Part shown: piece by piece, positions 8,736 through 18,696 of the stretch | Numbering within the stretch: the stretch's first letter is position 1 | How the letters are laid out: each line of letters begins with the position of its first letter | Assembly: GCF_008710285.1 (NCBI RefSeq) | Contig: NZ_VYQF01000001.1 | Location: 620,001-684,000 of the forward strand | DNA length: 64,000 bases | Reading direction: 5' to 3' | Source: Ginsengibacter hankyongi | GTDB lineage: Bacteria; Bacteroidota; Bacteroidia; Chitinophagales; Chitinophagaceae | Notes under the pieces: generated by a model | What the model was told of the DNA's origin: nothing | Databases searched by the model: none | Seen by the model: the letters and a program-made list of their open reading frames with translations, nothing else | Position numbers and translations under genes: made by a program

Positions 8736-11135
8736 TTATTCCGTTCGTAAGCTTTTTGCCGGGTTTGCTACTGCGGCCTTTATGGCCTGGAAACTCACTG
8801 TGGCAAGCGCTACAATAATCACAAGCAAACTTGCCATAGCAAATAGCCACCAGTTCAAATTAATACGATAAGGATAATTTTGCAGCCATTTATTTGCCGT
8901 CATCCATGCAACCGGTATGGCAATCATGAGTGCAATAAAAACAAGCTTTAAAAAATCTTTCGAAAGAATGGTAACAACATTATTTACCGAAGCGCCTAGT
9001 ACTTTTCGAATACCAATTTCTTTGGTTCGTTTTTCGGCAGATAAAACTGATAACCCAAACAGGCCAATACAGGAAATAAAAATCGTTAAGATGGCCCCAA
9101 ATAAAATGATCTGTTTCCATTTAGCCTCCGATTCGTAATCTTTAAGTTTTTGCTCATCTTTAAACACATATGAATAAGGACTTAAAGGAAAATATTGTTT
9201 GAAAGTTCTTTGTATGAACTTAAGACTTTCAGTTTCGGAGCCCGGCTTTATTTTTATGTTGAACGTTCCATATAAATTATCATTCTTCATGGTGAATAAT
9301 TGAGGACCTATTTTTTGATTCAATGCCAGGTAATGATAATCTTTTACCACGCCGATAACATGATAAATTTCATTGTTGTTATAAAAGAAGTTGACGATTT
9401 GTCCAATTGGATTTTTCCATCCAGCCTGTTTCACGAAAGTTTCGTTTACGAGTACAGCGTTAGTAGAATCTGACGGGAAAGCTTTGGAAAAATTTCTTCC
9501 TTGCACCAACGGAATTTTTAACTCAGGTATGTAGGCCTCGTCGACCGTTTCATAGTTAAAGTTGATCGATGAATCGTTGGCCAGCCTTGCTCCTGTCATC
9601 CACTGACCGCCATTCTTTGCTGCAACATCAACTATGTTTGAATTCTTTAATAGTTCAGATTTAAATATAGCTGCTTCACTATGTTTCACCTGATCCTTGT
9701 TCACTACAACAATATTGCTGTCATCATAGCCCAATTTAGTTTTTGTAAGAAAATTAAATTGCGCATAAATTGTAAACGTGGCAATAATTAAGAACGAAGC
9801 CAGGGCAAATTGCAACACCACCAACGATTTTTGCAAATAGCTTTTACCGGCCAGATTGAAGCGGCTGTATAAAGTTTGAACAGGGTTATAGCCAGACAAA
9901 ACAAGTGCAGGATAGAAGCCCGCAAGCATGCCCGTTATAAGAAACAGCAACAGGTAACCTGCAATCAATTTTGCATCAAACAAATAAGAAATAGACAGCG
10001 CTTTATTGGACAATTCATTAAAAACAGGCAATATCAATTGCACGATTATTAATGCCAGGGAGAAGGCAATAAAACATAATAAAAACGATTCGCCTAAGAA
10101 CTGGAATATTAATTGATTTCTGCCGCTGCCAACTACTTTACGAATACCGATTTCTTTTGCACGTTTTACAGAACGTGCCACAGTTAAGTTTACAAAGTTT
10201 ATACAAGCTATGAGCAATACAAATAACGCAATGCCTGAAAGTATGTAGGAATACATCGGGTTACTTGCATTTGATAAGCCGTTTTGTGCAGGAAGTTCTG
10301 TATTCATGTGCATATCGGTAAAGGATTGCAGGTAATAAGTTCCCATGCCTGCATCAATGACGCCTCCAAATTTTTCCATCATTTTTTTATAAGTCGCTCC
10401 CGCATCCTTCATATAAAATTTCTGCATTTGGTTGTCGACTGTTGCCACATTGGTATTTGCATTCAAAACCACAAAAGTGTTCAGGAAAAAATTAAACCAG
10501 TTATCGTTGTCTTGTGCATCTGCATCAGACTCTTTAAATGGCAGCAACACGTTAAATTGTATGGAAGAATTTTGCGGACATCTTTTAGCAACAGCGGTCA
10601 CTTTAAATGGAACAAAAACGCTGTCCTCTTTTATCATCATTATTTTATTAATGGCATCTGCTGTGCCAAACTGCTTCTTTGCAGCATCTTCGGACAACAC
10701 AACAGAATGAGGTTCTTTTAAACAAGTTGCGGCGTTACCATTTAACAATGGAAAGGTAAATACAGAAAAGAAACCTGAATCAACGTGCAACACATCCTGT
10801 GACTGAATTTCAGCGCCACTTTTAATATCCTCCGCGCCGGTTTGAACACGAACGAATGATCTGATACCTGGAACGTTTTGTGTAAATCTGGGTCCTTGCA
10901 AAAAGCCTGTAACACCATCCTTATACTCTACACCGTTATGTTTGTTTTTTGATACTATTCGATAAATGTTGTTGACATTTTTATGAAACTTGTCAAAGCT
11001 TACTTCATCTTTTACATATAAAAGAATAAGCATGGCACAAGCCAGACCAATACTTAAGCCCGCAATGTTGATGAATGAATAAATTTTATTGCGGCGGAGA
11101 TTTCTGAAAGCAGTTTTAAAATAATTTTTTAACAT
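8736..11135 (-). CDS. FtsX/MacB-family ABC permease, paralogue 4
   Basis: A 799-residue double-FtsX permease starting MLKNYFKTAFRNLRRNKIYSF, the typical amphipathic lead into helix 1. Its ATPase-docking motifs are RAKEIGIRKVVGS in the first half and RTKEIGIRKVLGA in the second, and it ends NPAKSLRTE. The periplasmic domains differ clearly in sequence from those of the other five, while the membrane and docking parts are conserved. That is the pattern expected if the paralogues share an ATPase but differ in what they recognise. It is the second gene of the five-permease unit, 56 bp downstream of the lead permease. Confidence 0.92.
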   Translation of the reverse strand: MLKNYFKTAFRNLRRNKIYSFINIAGLSIGLACAMLILLYVKDEVSFDKFHKNVNNIYRIVSKNKHNGVEYKDGVTGFLQGPRFTQNVPGIRSFVRVQTGAEDIKSGAEIQSQDVLHVDSGFFSVFTFPLLNGNAATCLKEPHSVVLSEDAAKKQFGTADAINKIMMIKEDSVFVPFKVTAVAKRCPQNSSIQFNVLLPFKESDADAQDNDNWFNFFLNTFVVLNANTNVATVDNQMQKFYMKDAGATYKKMMEKFGGVIDAGMGTYYLQSFTDMHMNTELPAQNGLSNASNPMYSYILSGIALFVLLIACINFVNLTVARSVKRAKEIGIRKVVGSGRNQLIFQFLGESFLLCFIAFSLALIIVQLILPVFNELSNKALSISYLFDAKLIAGYLLLFLITGMLAGFYPALVLSGYNPVQTLYSRFNLAGKSYLQKSLVVLQFALASFLIIATFTIYAQFNFLTKTKLGYDDSNIVVVNKDQVKHSEAAIFKSELLKNSNIVDVAAKNGGQWMTGARLANDSSINFNYETVDEAYIPELKIPLVQGRNFSKAFPSDSTNAVLVNETFVKQAGWKNPIGQIVNFFYNNNEIYHVIGVVKDYHYLALNQKIGPQLFTMKNDNLYGTFNIKIKPGSETESLKFIQRTFKQYFPLSPYSYVFKDEQKLKDYESEAKWKQIILFGAILTIFISCIGLFGLSVLSAEKRTKEIGIRKVLGASVNNVVTILSKDFLKLVFIALMIAIPVAWMTANKWLQNYPYRINLNWWLFAMASLLVIIVALATVSFQAIKAAVANPAKSLRTE

Positions 11136-11191
11136 GAAATGTGATTTGCTATTTTATAATGTGTCTGATCTTTTACATTTACGGTTCAACA

Positions 11192-13567
11192 TTATTCGCT
11201 TCTTAAACTCTTCACCGGGTTTGCTATTGCTGCCTTTATTGCCTGGTAACTAACCGTTAGTATTGCTATGATTATTGATAGCAATGCTGTACCCGCAAAA
11301 ATCCACCATTCAACATCTACGCGGTACGTATAGGCTTGCAGCCATTTATTCATGGCATACCACGCAATGGGAGATGCAATAACAAACGAAATAATTACCA
11401 GCTTTAAAAAATCTTTTGACAGCAATGTTGTTATGCTGGTTACACTTGCACCCAGCACTTTGCGTACGCCAATTTCTTTAATGCGATTCTCCGCCATATA
11501 AGTTGCAAGGCCAAACAATCCGAGGCATGAAATAAAAATGGTAAGCCCTGCAAACAATCCTGCTAATGTTCCCGTACGTTTTTCCTGCTCAAACTTTTGC
11601 GCATACGCGTCATCAACAAAATGGTAATCGAACCCATATTGGGGATTATATTTATTGAATATTTGCCTTGCCATCTGCAATGCTTTACCTGTTGACATCG
11701 ACGGGTTTAGCCTGTAATGAATTACATTGAACCAGCTTTTAGGGCCTGATACCATAAGCTGCTGTATTTTCTGGTAAGGCGATTCAAAAACAAAATCTTT
11801 TATAACGCCAACTATATGCCATTCATCCCCACCGTCTTCCCTTATGGTTGTGCCAACCGGATTTTTTAACTTCATAATGTTTACCGCAGTTTCATTCAAC
11901 AGCATTGCATTAGAATCAGTAGGATAATTTTTAATATCAATATCTCTGCCTTCCTTTAGTGTAACGCCCATTGTTTTTACAAAGTCAGCATCAGACGAAA
12001 ATCTTACAAAATCAGTTTTGTTATCACCCGGTTTGCTGCCGGGCCAGCTGAAACCCCAGCTATCGCTCCAGCGCTGTGTTATAGGGCTCATAGACTTTGT
12101 AACGGCAACAGCCGTGCCTGAACTGAGCAATTCGTTTTTTATGAGTTCATAATTTTTTTCATTATTGCCCTGTATAAAAGTGTACACCAGTTTATCTTTA
12201 TCGTAACCGGCATCGCGGCTTTGCGCATATTTTATCTGGTGAACAACGACAATGGTACAAATGATTAAAGCGATTGCAAAAGTAAACTGCAATACCACCA
12301 GCACTTTACGTGGCGTTACTAATGCATGCGAAGCTTTGAAAGTTCCTTTTAAAACTTTTACCGGTTGATAAGACGAGAGATAAAATGCAGGATAACTACC
12401 GGCAAGCAAACCGGTGAATAAAATAAACCCAATGGCTATAACCCAGAAATAAGGATTGTCAAAATCAATATAGAGTTCTTTCCCTACAAGCGTATTATAA
12501 CCACCAAGGCTTAACTCCACAATAATAATTGCGAGTACGCCTGCAAGAAAAGCAAGCAAAATACTTTCACTTATAAACTGGATAATCAAAGAATTCTTTT
12601 GCGCCCCAACTACTTTACGGATCCCTACTTCTTTTGCCCGTTTTTCACTTCGTGCGGTACTTAGGTTCATAAAGTTGATGCAGGCTATCAGCAGTATAAA
12701 TGCAGCAATGATGGCAAATAGTTTTACCTGTTCAATTCTTCCACCTACATACTTTCCATTCTCCGATTTTGAGTAGAGCCATTGATCTCGGAAGAGTTGT
12801 GTAAATACCTGTGTGGTTGACGGAGACGAAGTATTTACTGTATGATTAATCGTTATGTTTTTAATCTTCGCATCAAATGTCTGCTGCGATATGCCGGGCT
12901 TTAGCAAAATATATGTTTGAATAGAATTGTTCACCCAGCTATCATCGTCCTGGTGAATCTTCTTCATGTAAGACCATGGCAAAAGGTATTCAAATTTAAA
13001 AACAGTATTATTCGGTAAGTCTTTCAATACACCGGTAACTTTAAAATTATCAACGCTGTCAATGCGTATCACTTTACCCATTGCTTCTTCGTTTCCAAAC
13101 AATTTTTTCGCAAGTTTTTGAGTAATCACAAGGTTATAATCGCCGCTTAAAGCCTGTGTGGCATTGCCTTCCCGCAATGGAAAACTAAATACGTTGAGAA
13201 AGCCGGAGTCAACAAAATTGCCTTGAACATTCAAATGTTTATCACCAACGGTAAATAAAAAATTAGCAAAGTTGCTTCTTACCACATCTTCCACATCCGA
13301 AGCATAACTCAATTTAAGTGTTGGTCCCAATATCTTAGGTGTCGTAGACCACGCGAATACCTGGCCATTAAATTTATCGCGGTTGTTGGATGTATAGATA
13401 CGATCTGACTTTGCATGAAATTTATCATGGCTCATTTCATTTTGGATCCATAACAAAATAAGCACAGCGCTTGCCATGCCTATGGCGAGGCCACTAATGT
13501 TAATAAAAGAAAAACCTTTATTGCGAAGAAGATTTCGGTATGCAATTTTGAAAAAATTCTTTATCAT
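11192..13567 (-). CDS. FtsX/MacB-family ABC permease, paralogue 5, lead gene of the five-permease unit
   Basis: A 791-residue double-FtsX inner-membrane permease with docking motifs RAKEVGIRKVVGA and NRIKEIGVRKVLGA and the tail NPVKSLRSE. It resembles paralogue 6 most: both have RSEKRAKE/RSEQRARE before the first docking helix and ENRIKE/EKRIKE before the second, where paralogues 1, 3 and 4 have RTKE. It is first in the leftward unit, so its upstream region should hold the promoter for about 12 kb. A sigma-54-like element (13609-13624) and a regulator-type palindrome (13678-13694) lie there. It looks regulated together with the adaptor unit near 20 kb. Confidence 0.93.
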   Translation of the reverse strand: MIKNFFKIAYRNLLRNKGFSFINISGLAIGMASAVLILLWIQNEMSHDKFHAKSDRIYTSNNRDKFNGQVFAWSTTPKILGPTLKLSYASDVEDVVRSNFANFLFTVGDKHLNVQGNFVDSGFLNVFSFPLREGNATQALSGDYNLVITQKLAKKLFGNEEAMGKVIRIDSVDNFKVTGVLKDLPNNTVFKFEYLLPWSYMKKIHQDDDSWVNNSIQTYILLKPGISQQTFDAKIKNITINHTVNTSSPSTTQVFTQLFRDQWLYSKSENGKYVGGRIEQVKLFAIIAAFILLIACINFMNLSTARSEKRAKEVGIRKVVGAQKNSLIIQFISESILLAFLAGVLAIIIVELSLGGYNTLVGKELYIDFDNPYFWVIAIGFILFTGLLAGSYPAFYLSSYQPVKVLKGTFKASHALVTPRKVLVVLQFTFAIALIICTIVVVHQIKYAQSRDAGYDKDKLVYTFIQGNNEKNYELIKNELLSSGTAVAVTKSMSPITQRWSDSWGFSWPGSKPGDNKTDFVRFSSDADFVKTMGVTLKEGRDIDIKNYPTDSNAMLLNETAVNIMKLKNPVGTTIREDGGDEWHIVGVIKDFVFESPYQKIQQLMVSGPKSWFNVIHYRLNPSMSTGKALQMARQIFNKYNPQYGFDYHFVDDAYAQKFEQEKRTGTLAGLFAGLTIFISCLGLFGLATYMAENRIKEIGVRKVLGASVTSITTLLSKDFLKLVIISFVIASPIAWYAMNKWLQAYTYRVDVEWWIFAGTALLSIIIAILTVSYQAIKAAIANPVKSLRSE

Positions 13568-13608
13568 ATAAACTCTTATAAAATATCGGGTGATGCCGTT
13601 AAAATTTA

Positions 13609-13624
13609 TACAATGGCAATGCCG
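13609..13624 (-). promoter_or_regulatory. Candidate sigma-54 (-24/-12) promoter of the five-permease unit
   Basis: Read on the minus strand the bases are CGGCATTGCCATTGTA. The known sigma-54 consensus is TGGCAC-N5-TTGCA. Here the -24 GG and the 5-base spacer are exact, and the -12 part is TTGTA with one mismatch at the key GC. A start about 12 bases downstream would leave a leader of roughly 30 bases before the permease ATG. The nearby activator gene of the NtrC class supports the reading. This is a by-eye match only. Confidence 0.45.
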
Positions 13625-13677
13625 TTATGCTATTAAGATGATAATCAGGGAATAAGAACGAGATGAATGCCTATCAC

Positions 13678-13694
13678 TGTACGATTTTGATACA
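13678..13694. promoter_or_regulatory. 17-bp near-palindrome, candidate activator site 1
   Basis: The bases TGTACGATTTTGATACA form an imperfect dyad, TGTA-N9-TACA. The same sequence with one change lies upstream of the adaptor gene at 20149-20165. This copy is about 54 bases upstream of the candidate -24 element of the permease unit, within the usual range for an upstream activator site of a sigma-54 enhancer-binding protein. I infer that it binds the regulator encoded at 20363-21709. The sequence identity is directly visible and the binding is inference. Confidence 0.6.
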
Positions 13695-13858
13695 GAATAT
13701 GTTCGTTTTTATAGAACCAAATAGTTGAACGTCAAACGGATCAATCAATAAATAAAAGAATTACCGGTATTGAAATTTATTAATAAATATTTTCTCGAAT
13801 AATTTATTATTTGCATTTTCAATTATTAATTTAACCTTTTAAGTGAAAAATAATTATA

Positions 13859-15088
13859 ATGTCAAAATCACCAACTGCTAAAGCCACTGTAAAACAAAAC
13901 AAACAACAGATTCTGCGGTATGCACATCCGTTCTTCACTGATATTGCACCTGAAAAAAGAAAAACTATTCCGGGCATAGGTAAACAGATGACTGATTATA
14001 TCAGCACGAAATTGGAAAGTATACCACTACCACAAAGAGAACCTACGATGTCACTTGATGAAATTATCGGAAATGCTGGTGTAACAGAAATAGAAAATGC
14101 TAAGTCGATTATTTTTCATGCAGCAGGAGACACTGGACATGAAAGCGGTGTTATGCAGGAATTAGTGGCAGAGGCTATGTCTCTTGATTATAATATACAT
14201 CATCCCGAAAAATCACCTGCATTCTTTTTGCATCTTGGAGATGTAAATTATTATGATAATACCGACCAGGGCTACCAGGCACAATTTTATATTCCTTACA
14301 AAAAATACCCCGGCAAAATAATTGCAATACCAGGCAATCACGATGGTGAATTATATACTTGGAAAGGAATAAGCAGTGGGCAAAAGACAACACTTGATGC
14401 ATTCATAAGAAATTTTTGCCAGCCAAAGCCCGCTGTTCCACCAGCTGCGGGCACTATTTATCGCGAAATGATAAGTCAGCCAGGAGTTTACTGGGTTTTA
14501 AATACACCTTTCATAGATATAATCGGGCTATATTCAAATGTTGCTGAAGGGCCCGGATTTATATCAGCACCGTCAATCGGTAAAAAACAAAAGGACTGGC
14601 TTACAAAAACACTCATCAGAATAAAAAAAACACGGAAACAAAATTTAAGAAAAGCATTGCTGCTGGCAGTACATCATCCACCTTTCAGCAGCGGCGGACA
14701 CAGTTCCAGTGTAGAAATGCTTAAAGATATTGATGACTGTTGTACAAAAAGCGAAGTATTCCCTGACGCCGTAATTGCAGCTCATGACCACGATTACCAG
14801 CGTTACACCCGTTTTATTTCTTTTAAAGGAAAAGAAGTATCCATACCTTATATAGTGGCAGGCTGCGGCGGCCATGGATTAGCATCAGGTTTAAAAAAAG
14901 CAGATGGCAGCAGAACCGGTGATCACACTTATGATAAATGCTTGCTTGGATATGGTTACCTTTTAGTAACAGCCACTAATTTACATCTGACAATAGAAAT
15001 GATTGAGGTATTGCAAAATCAGCAGGGTTTTCAAAAGCAATCATTTGAAAAAATAATTGTCAATTTAAAAACAAATGGATTGGGCTGA
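13859..15088 (+). CDS. Calcineurin-like metallophosphoesterase
   Basis: A 409-residue protein without a clear signal peptide or membrane helix. Metal-site motifs are visible: GDTG near residue 91, HLGDVNYYD (D128), PGNHDGE (N160, H161), HHPPFS and AAHDHDYQRY. The first motif is D-x-G rather than the common D-x-H, as in purple acid phosphatase relatives. The family hydrolyses phosphomono- or diesters at a two-metal centre, but the substrate cannot be told. It lies on the plus strand between permeases 5 and 6, so it interrupts the transporter array and may be an insertion into it. The first ~80 residues match nothing I recognise. Confidence 0.82.
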   Translation: MSKSPTAKATVKQNKQQILRYAHPFFTDIAPEKRKTIPGIGKQMTDYISTKLESIPLPQREPTMSLDEIIGNAGVTEIENAKSIIFHAAGDTGHESGVMQELVAEAMSLDYNIHHPEKSPAFFLHLGDVNYYDNTDQGYQAQFYIPYKKYPGKIIAIPGNHDGELYTWKGISSGQKTTLDAFIRNFCQPKPAVPPAAGTIYREMISQPGVYWVLNTPFIDIIGLYSNVAEGPGFISAPSIGKKQKDWLTKTLIRIKKTRKQNLRKALLLAVHHPPFSSGGHSSSVEMLKDIDDCCTKSEVFPDAVIAAHDHDYQRYTRFISFKGKEVSIPYIVAGCGGHGLASGLKKADGSRTGDHTYDKCLLGYGYLLVTATNLHLTIEMIEVLQNQQGFQKQSFEKIIVNLKTNGLG

Positions 15089-15255
15089 AAAGAATTTTTT
15101 GCTCTGCCTTAAAAAATTTCGCGGACAAAAATCCCATATGACATATGATTCTTACACAATAATTAATTCGTGTAATATCAATCGGGTAATCTCTCCGGAA
15201 AGATCAAATCTTTTTTTTAATTTCTTAAATCCAAAGCTTAGCACTATTGATATTA

Positions 15256-17613
15256 CTATTCACTTCTTAAACTCTTCACCGGATTTGCAATTGCAGCTTT
15301 TATTGCCTGGAAACTTACAGTTAATAAAGCGATCAATAAAGCAAGCACACCGGCTAAAGCAAAAACAGTCCAGCTTATTTTTACCCTGTATGCATAGCCA
15401 TTAAGCCAATCATACATCATCCACAATGCAACAGGAAATGCGATAAGGCAGGATATGGCAACCAATAGTAAAAATTCTTTTGAAAGCAAGCTTGCAAGGC
15501 CTTTCACACTAGCACCCAACACTTTGCGGATACCAATTTCCTTTATTCTCTTTTCGGCAGTATAAGCAGCAAGCCCAAATAAACCAAGGCAGGAGATAAA
15601 GATGGCTAATATCGAAAACACGCTGGCCAATTTTCCAATCAACGTTTCTGTTTTAAATAATTTATCAAATTGCTGATCAACAAAACTGTAATCGAAAGGA
15701 TAACCGGGATTATCATTTTTAATTACTGCTTCAATTTTTGAAAGCGCTGCGGGAAGTTGAGCGCCCGCTTTTATTCGAATAGATAAAACATTGCAATTTG
15801 AAGTATCGGAAAACAATATTAAAGGCGCAGCCGAAGCATACATATTATTATATACGAAATCCTTTACAACACCTACAATTGTATAGTTGGTATTTCCCTG
15901 CGTAACTATAGTGCCCAATACATTTTTCTTCTTGAGTATTTTAGCCAGCGATTCATTTATAATAACATTGCTGCTGTCAGTTTTTCCATCAGGATAAAAA
16001 TTCCTTCCGTCTTTAAGATGCATCCCCATGGTGGCAGTATATTCGGGACTTACTCCTTCTACGGTTATTAATACTTGCTTCGAAGGATCTTTTCCTTCCC
16101 AGGTAAAATCGCCGGTGTTACTTCCAAGCTGTAACACCTGGCTATTGCTTAAAGCGGCATTTTCTATCACACCGGTAGATTGCAAATCATTTTTTATAAC
16201 ATTAAAATGCTGTCTCATTTTACCCTGCATATACATATACACAAGGTTTTGTTTATTATAACCAAGCTCACGGTCTTTTACATGGGTTATTTGCTGGTAT
16301 ATTATTATAGTAGAAATTATAAGAACAACCGAGATTGAGAATTGCAGAACAACAAGACCCTTCCTTATTAATCCGGCACTCCCGCCGGTCTTAATTTTGA
16401 TTCCTTTTAAAACATATACCGGGTTGAAAGAAGAGAGATAAAATGCAGGATAGCTACCGGCAACTAAACCGCATATTAAAGCGATAAGCAATAATGCTCC
16501 TATATGATAAGGATTGGCAACGTTAACGGATAGTTGCTTTTCAACAAGACTATTAAAAGCCGGCAATGAAAGATATATAATACCAACAGCAAGTATTGCA
16601 GCGAGCACCGATGTAAAAATAGATTCGCCGATGAACTGGCTTATCAACTTTGATTTACCCGCACCCAAAACCTTTCTTACGCCCACTTCTCTTGCACGCT
16701 GCTCTGAACGGGCTGTTGATAAGTTCATAAAATTGATGCAGGCGATAATTAAAATAATCCATGCGATTAAACTGAAGAGGTTGACATACTTTATCCTGCC
16801 AGCAATTTCTTTCCCATTTTCAAAGCTGTCGTACATTCTCCACCTGTTCATAGGATAGATAGACATTTTTGCATTCGTCTCCTTTTGCTTGGTTTGAATA
16901 TAGCCATATAACTTTTTGTTGATCTGTTCAACATTAGTATTAGGTTGAGTCTCCACATAAGTTACCACACCGTTATTGCCCCAATATTGCAACCATTGGT
17001 TCTGGTCTTCATATATTTTAAAAGGCGATAGCCAATCAAATTTGAATGAAACATTTTCAGGAAGATCTTTAATTACCCCTGAAATTATATATTCATCTTT
17101 GTTATCAACCTTCAGCGTTTTACCGATAACGTTAGTAGTACCAAAAAAGTTATTTGCCATCTTTTTTGAAACAACTATTGAATGCAATTGAGAAAATGCG
17201 TTGGTGGCATTTCCTTTTACAAACTGAAGTTGAAACATTTTCAAAAATGGCGAATCAACATATAATCCTTGCTGGTAAATCGTTTTGTCGTCCAATGAAA
17301 ATAGAACGCTGTTACCCCAGGTTGTTCGTGCGGTATTTTTAATACCCGGCATTTCAGATTTTATTCCCGCTGCAAAAGGGCCGGGCGTTGCATCAAACGT
17401 AAATGTAGTGCCGTCGTAGGTTTGACGGTCTTTAACTTTGTAAAGATTATCCCTGTTGCTAAAGTAATGATTGAAGGTAAGTTCGTCTTCAACCCATAAA
17501 AATATTAAGCCGGCACAGGCAATGCCTATAGCAAGGCCACCAATGTTTAAAAAACTATATCCCTTATTTTTCCAAAGATTTCTGAACGTTGTTTTAAAAT
17601 AATTTTTGAACAT
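15256..17613 (-). CDS. FtsX/MacB-family ABC permease, paralogue 6, next to the ATPase
   Basis: A 785-residue double-FtsX permease and the one directly downstream of the ATPase gene (90-bp gap), so it is the most likely core permease of the system. The docking motifs are RAREVGVRKVLGA and RIKEIGIRKVLGA, and the tail is NPVKSLRSE. Two periplasmic domains alternate with membrane segments, giving about eight helices. Gene order adaptor, small ORF, ATPase, permease is the usual MacA-MacB logic with ATPase and permease on separate chains. It should dimerise, or pair with one of the other five paralogues. No outer-membrane TolC partner is encoded in the window. Confidence 0.93.
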   Translation of the reverse strand: MFKNYFKTTFRNLWKNKGYSFLNIGGLAIGIACAGLIFLWVEDELTFNHYFSNRDNLYKVKDRQTYDGTTFTFDATPGPFAAGIKSEMPGIKNTARTTWGNSVLFSLDDKTIYQQGLYVDSPFLKMFQLQFVKGNATNAFSQLHSIVVSKKMANNFFGTTNVIGKTLKVDNKDEYIISGVIKDLPENVSFKFDWLSPFKIYEDQNQWLQYWGNNGVVTYVETQPNTNVEQINKKLYGYIQTKQKETNAKMSIYPMNRWRMYDSFENGKEIAGRIKYVNLFSLIAWIILIIACINFMNLSTARSEQRAREVGVRKVLGAGKSKLISQFIGESIFTSVLAAILAVGIIYLSLPAFNSLVEKQLSVNVANPYHIGALLLIALICGLVAGSYPAFYLSSFNPVYVLKGIKIKTGGSAGLIRKGLVVLQFSISVVLIISTIIIYQQITHVKDRELGYNKQNLVYMYMQGKMRQHFNVIKNDLQSTGVIENAALSNSQVLQLGSNTGDFTWEGKDPSKQVLITVEGVSPEYTATMGMHLKDGRNFYPDGKTDSSNVIINESLAKILKKKNVLGTIVTQGNTNYTIVGVVKDFVYNNMYASAAPLILFSDTSNCNVLSIRIKAGAQLPAALSKIEAVIKNDNPGYPFDYSFVDQQFDKLFKTETLIGKLASVFSILAIFISCLGLFGLAAYTAEKRIKEIGIRKVLGASVKGLASLLSKEFLLLVAISCLIAFPVALWMMYDWLNGYAYRVKISWTVFALAGVLALLIALLTVSFQAIKAAIANPVKSLRSE

Positions 17614-17703
17614 AAAAATGTTTTTAAAATTTTAAATATTGAATTTAAATGAACTACTCCATTACAATTCAACATTCAACATTTTACTTAGCATTCCCAG
17701 GCG

Positions 17704-18381
17704 TTATACCAAAATATTTTCAGTAACTGTTTGCCCGTCAAGCATACGAATAATGCGGTGACTGTAGCGTGCATCATGCTCACTATGTGTTACCATAATG
17801 ATGGTTGTTCCTTGTTCGTTTAGCTCCGTTAGTAATTGCATTACTTCATTACCGTTTGATGAATCAAGGTTTCCGGTAGGCTCATCTGCCAGGATTAATT
17901 TTGGGTTATTAACTACGGCCCTCGCTACAGCTACGCGTTGCTGTTGACCACCGCTCAATTGTTGCGGATAGTGATTACGGCGATGCATGATCTGCATTTT
18001 ATCCAGCACTTTTTCCACGCGTTGTTTTCTTTCATCTCCTTTTACGCCGAGATAAATTAAGGGCAATTCAACATTTTCAAAAACAGTAAGTTCATCAATA
18101 AGATTAAAACTTTGGAAAACGAAGCCAATGTTTCTTTTGCGTAAGTCAGCTCTCTTTCTTTCATTAAAATGAGCAACCTCAATACCATTAAATAAGAAAC
18201 TGCCATCATCAGGATCGTCTAATAATCCAAGAATATTAAGCAATGTAGATTTGCCGCAACCTGAGGGCCCCATCACTGCAACAAATTCGCCTTCTTTCAC
18301 ATTAAAAGAAAGTTTATTTAAGGCAACGGTTTCCACTTCTTCCGTGCGGTAAATTTTTTCGAGGTCAGAAATTTTAATCAT
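17704..18381 (-). CDS. ABC transporter ATP-binding protein, MacB/LolD type
   Basis: A 225-residue cytoplasmic ATPase and the only ABC ATPase in the window. Walker A is GPSGCGKST (38-46), the Q-loop lies in FVFQSFNLI, the signature is LSGGQQQRVA, Walker B is LILADEPTGNLD and the switch histidine lies in MVTHSEHD. The spacing and the sequence GNLDSSNG are typical of the MacB/LolD/FtsE branch, which pairs with FtsX-type permeases. It sits between the adaptor/small ORF and permease 6. With six permeases and one ATPase nearby, it probably powers several different permease dimers. That sharing is inference. Confidence 0.95.
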   Translation of the reverse strand: MIKISDLEKIYRTEEVETVALNKLSFNVKEGEFVAVMGPSGCGKSTLLNILGLLDDPDDGSFLFNGIEVAHFNERKRADLRKRNIGFVFQSFNLIDELTVFENVELPLIYLGVKGDERKQRVEKVLDKMQIMHRRNHYPQQLSGGQQQRVAVARAVVNNPKLILADEPTGNLDSSNGNEVMQLLTELNEQGTTIIMVTHSEHDARYSHRIIRMLDGQTVTENILV

Positions 18382-18422
18382 TGTTTTAATTTTTATTTGA
18401 GTCTTTTAGTTTTATTTATTTC

Positions 18423-18617
18423 TCAGATTTTTATAAAGAACCCTGCATTGTTGTAGATGGGGATAATTGTTTTACTGGTAACTTCTTCAACCTGTAATTT
18501 ACTGGTTGAAAAAGAAGTACAGCTTAATTTGCAAGCTACATTTTCACTTTTAATTAATAGGGATGGAAGACACATACCTACAATTGCAATGAAGCGGTAT
18601 AAAAATATTTTTTTCAT
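18423..18617 (-). CDS. Small secreted-peptide-like ORF between adaptor and ATPase genes
   Basis: A 64-residue reading frame on the same strand as its neighbours, starting MKKIFLYRFIAIVGMCLPSL. It has a basic N-terminus and a hydrophobic core like a signal peptide, followed by a short part with two cysteines (ACKLSC) and a hydrophobic C-terminus. An upstream in-frame ATG at 18650 would add 11 residues, but the MKK start fits a signal sequence better. I do not recognise the family. The ~315-bp gap between adaptor and ATPase is otherwise empty, which is unusual inside an operon. It could be a substrate or accessory peptide of the transporter, or simply a chance frame. Confidence 0.35.
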   Translation of the reverse strand: MKKIFLYRFIAIVGMCLPSLLIKSENVACKLSCTSFSTSKLQVEEVTSKTIIPIYNNAGFFIKI

Positions 18618-18696
18618 AATAGTAAGTTTTAAAGTGATAGCTGTATTCATTATTTAGTTGACCCTGATTTTTATTATAGTAGCGTGGATTTTTTTT

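Noticed and set aside
18423-18650. A lanthipeptide-type leader for the small ORF
   Set aside because: No double-glycine leader end, no Ser/Thr-rich core and no modification enzyme nearby. It looks like a signal peptide instead.
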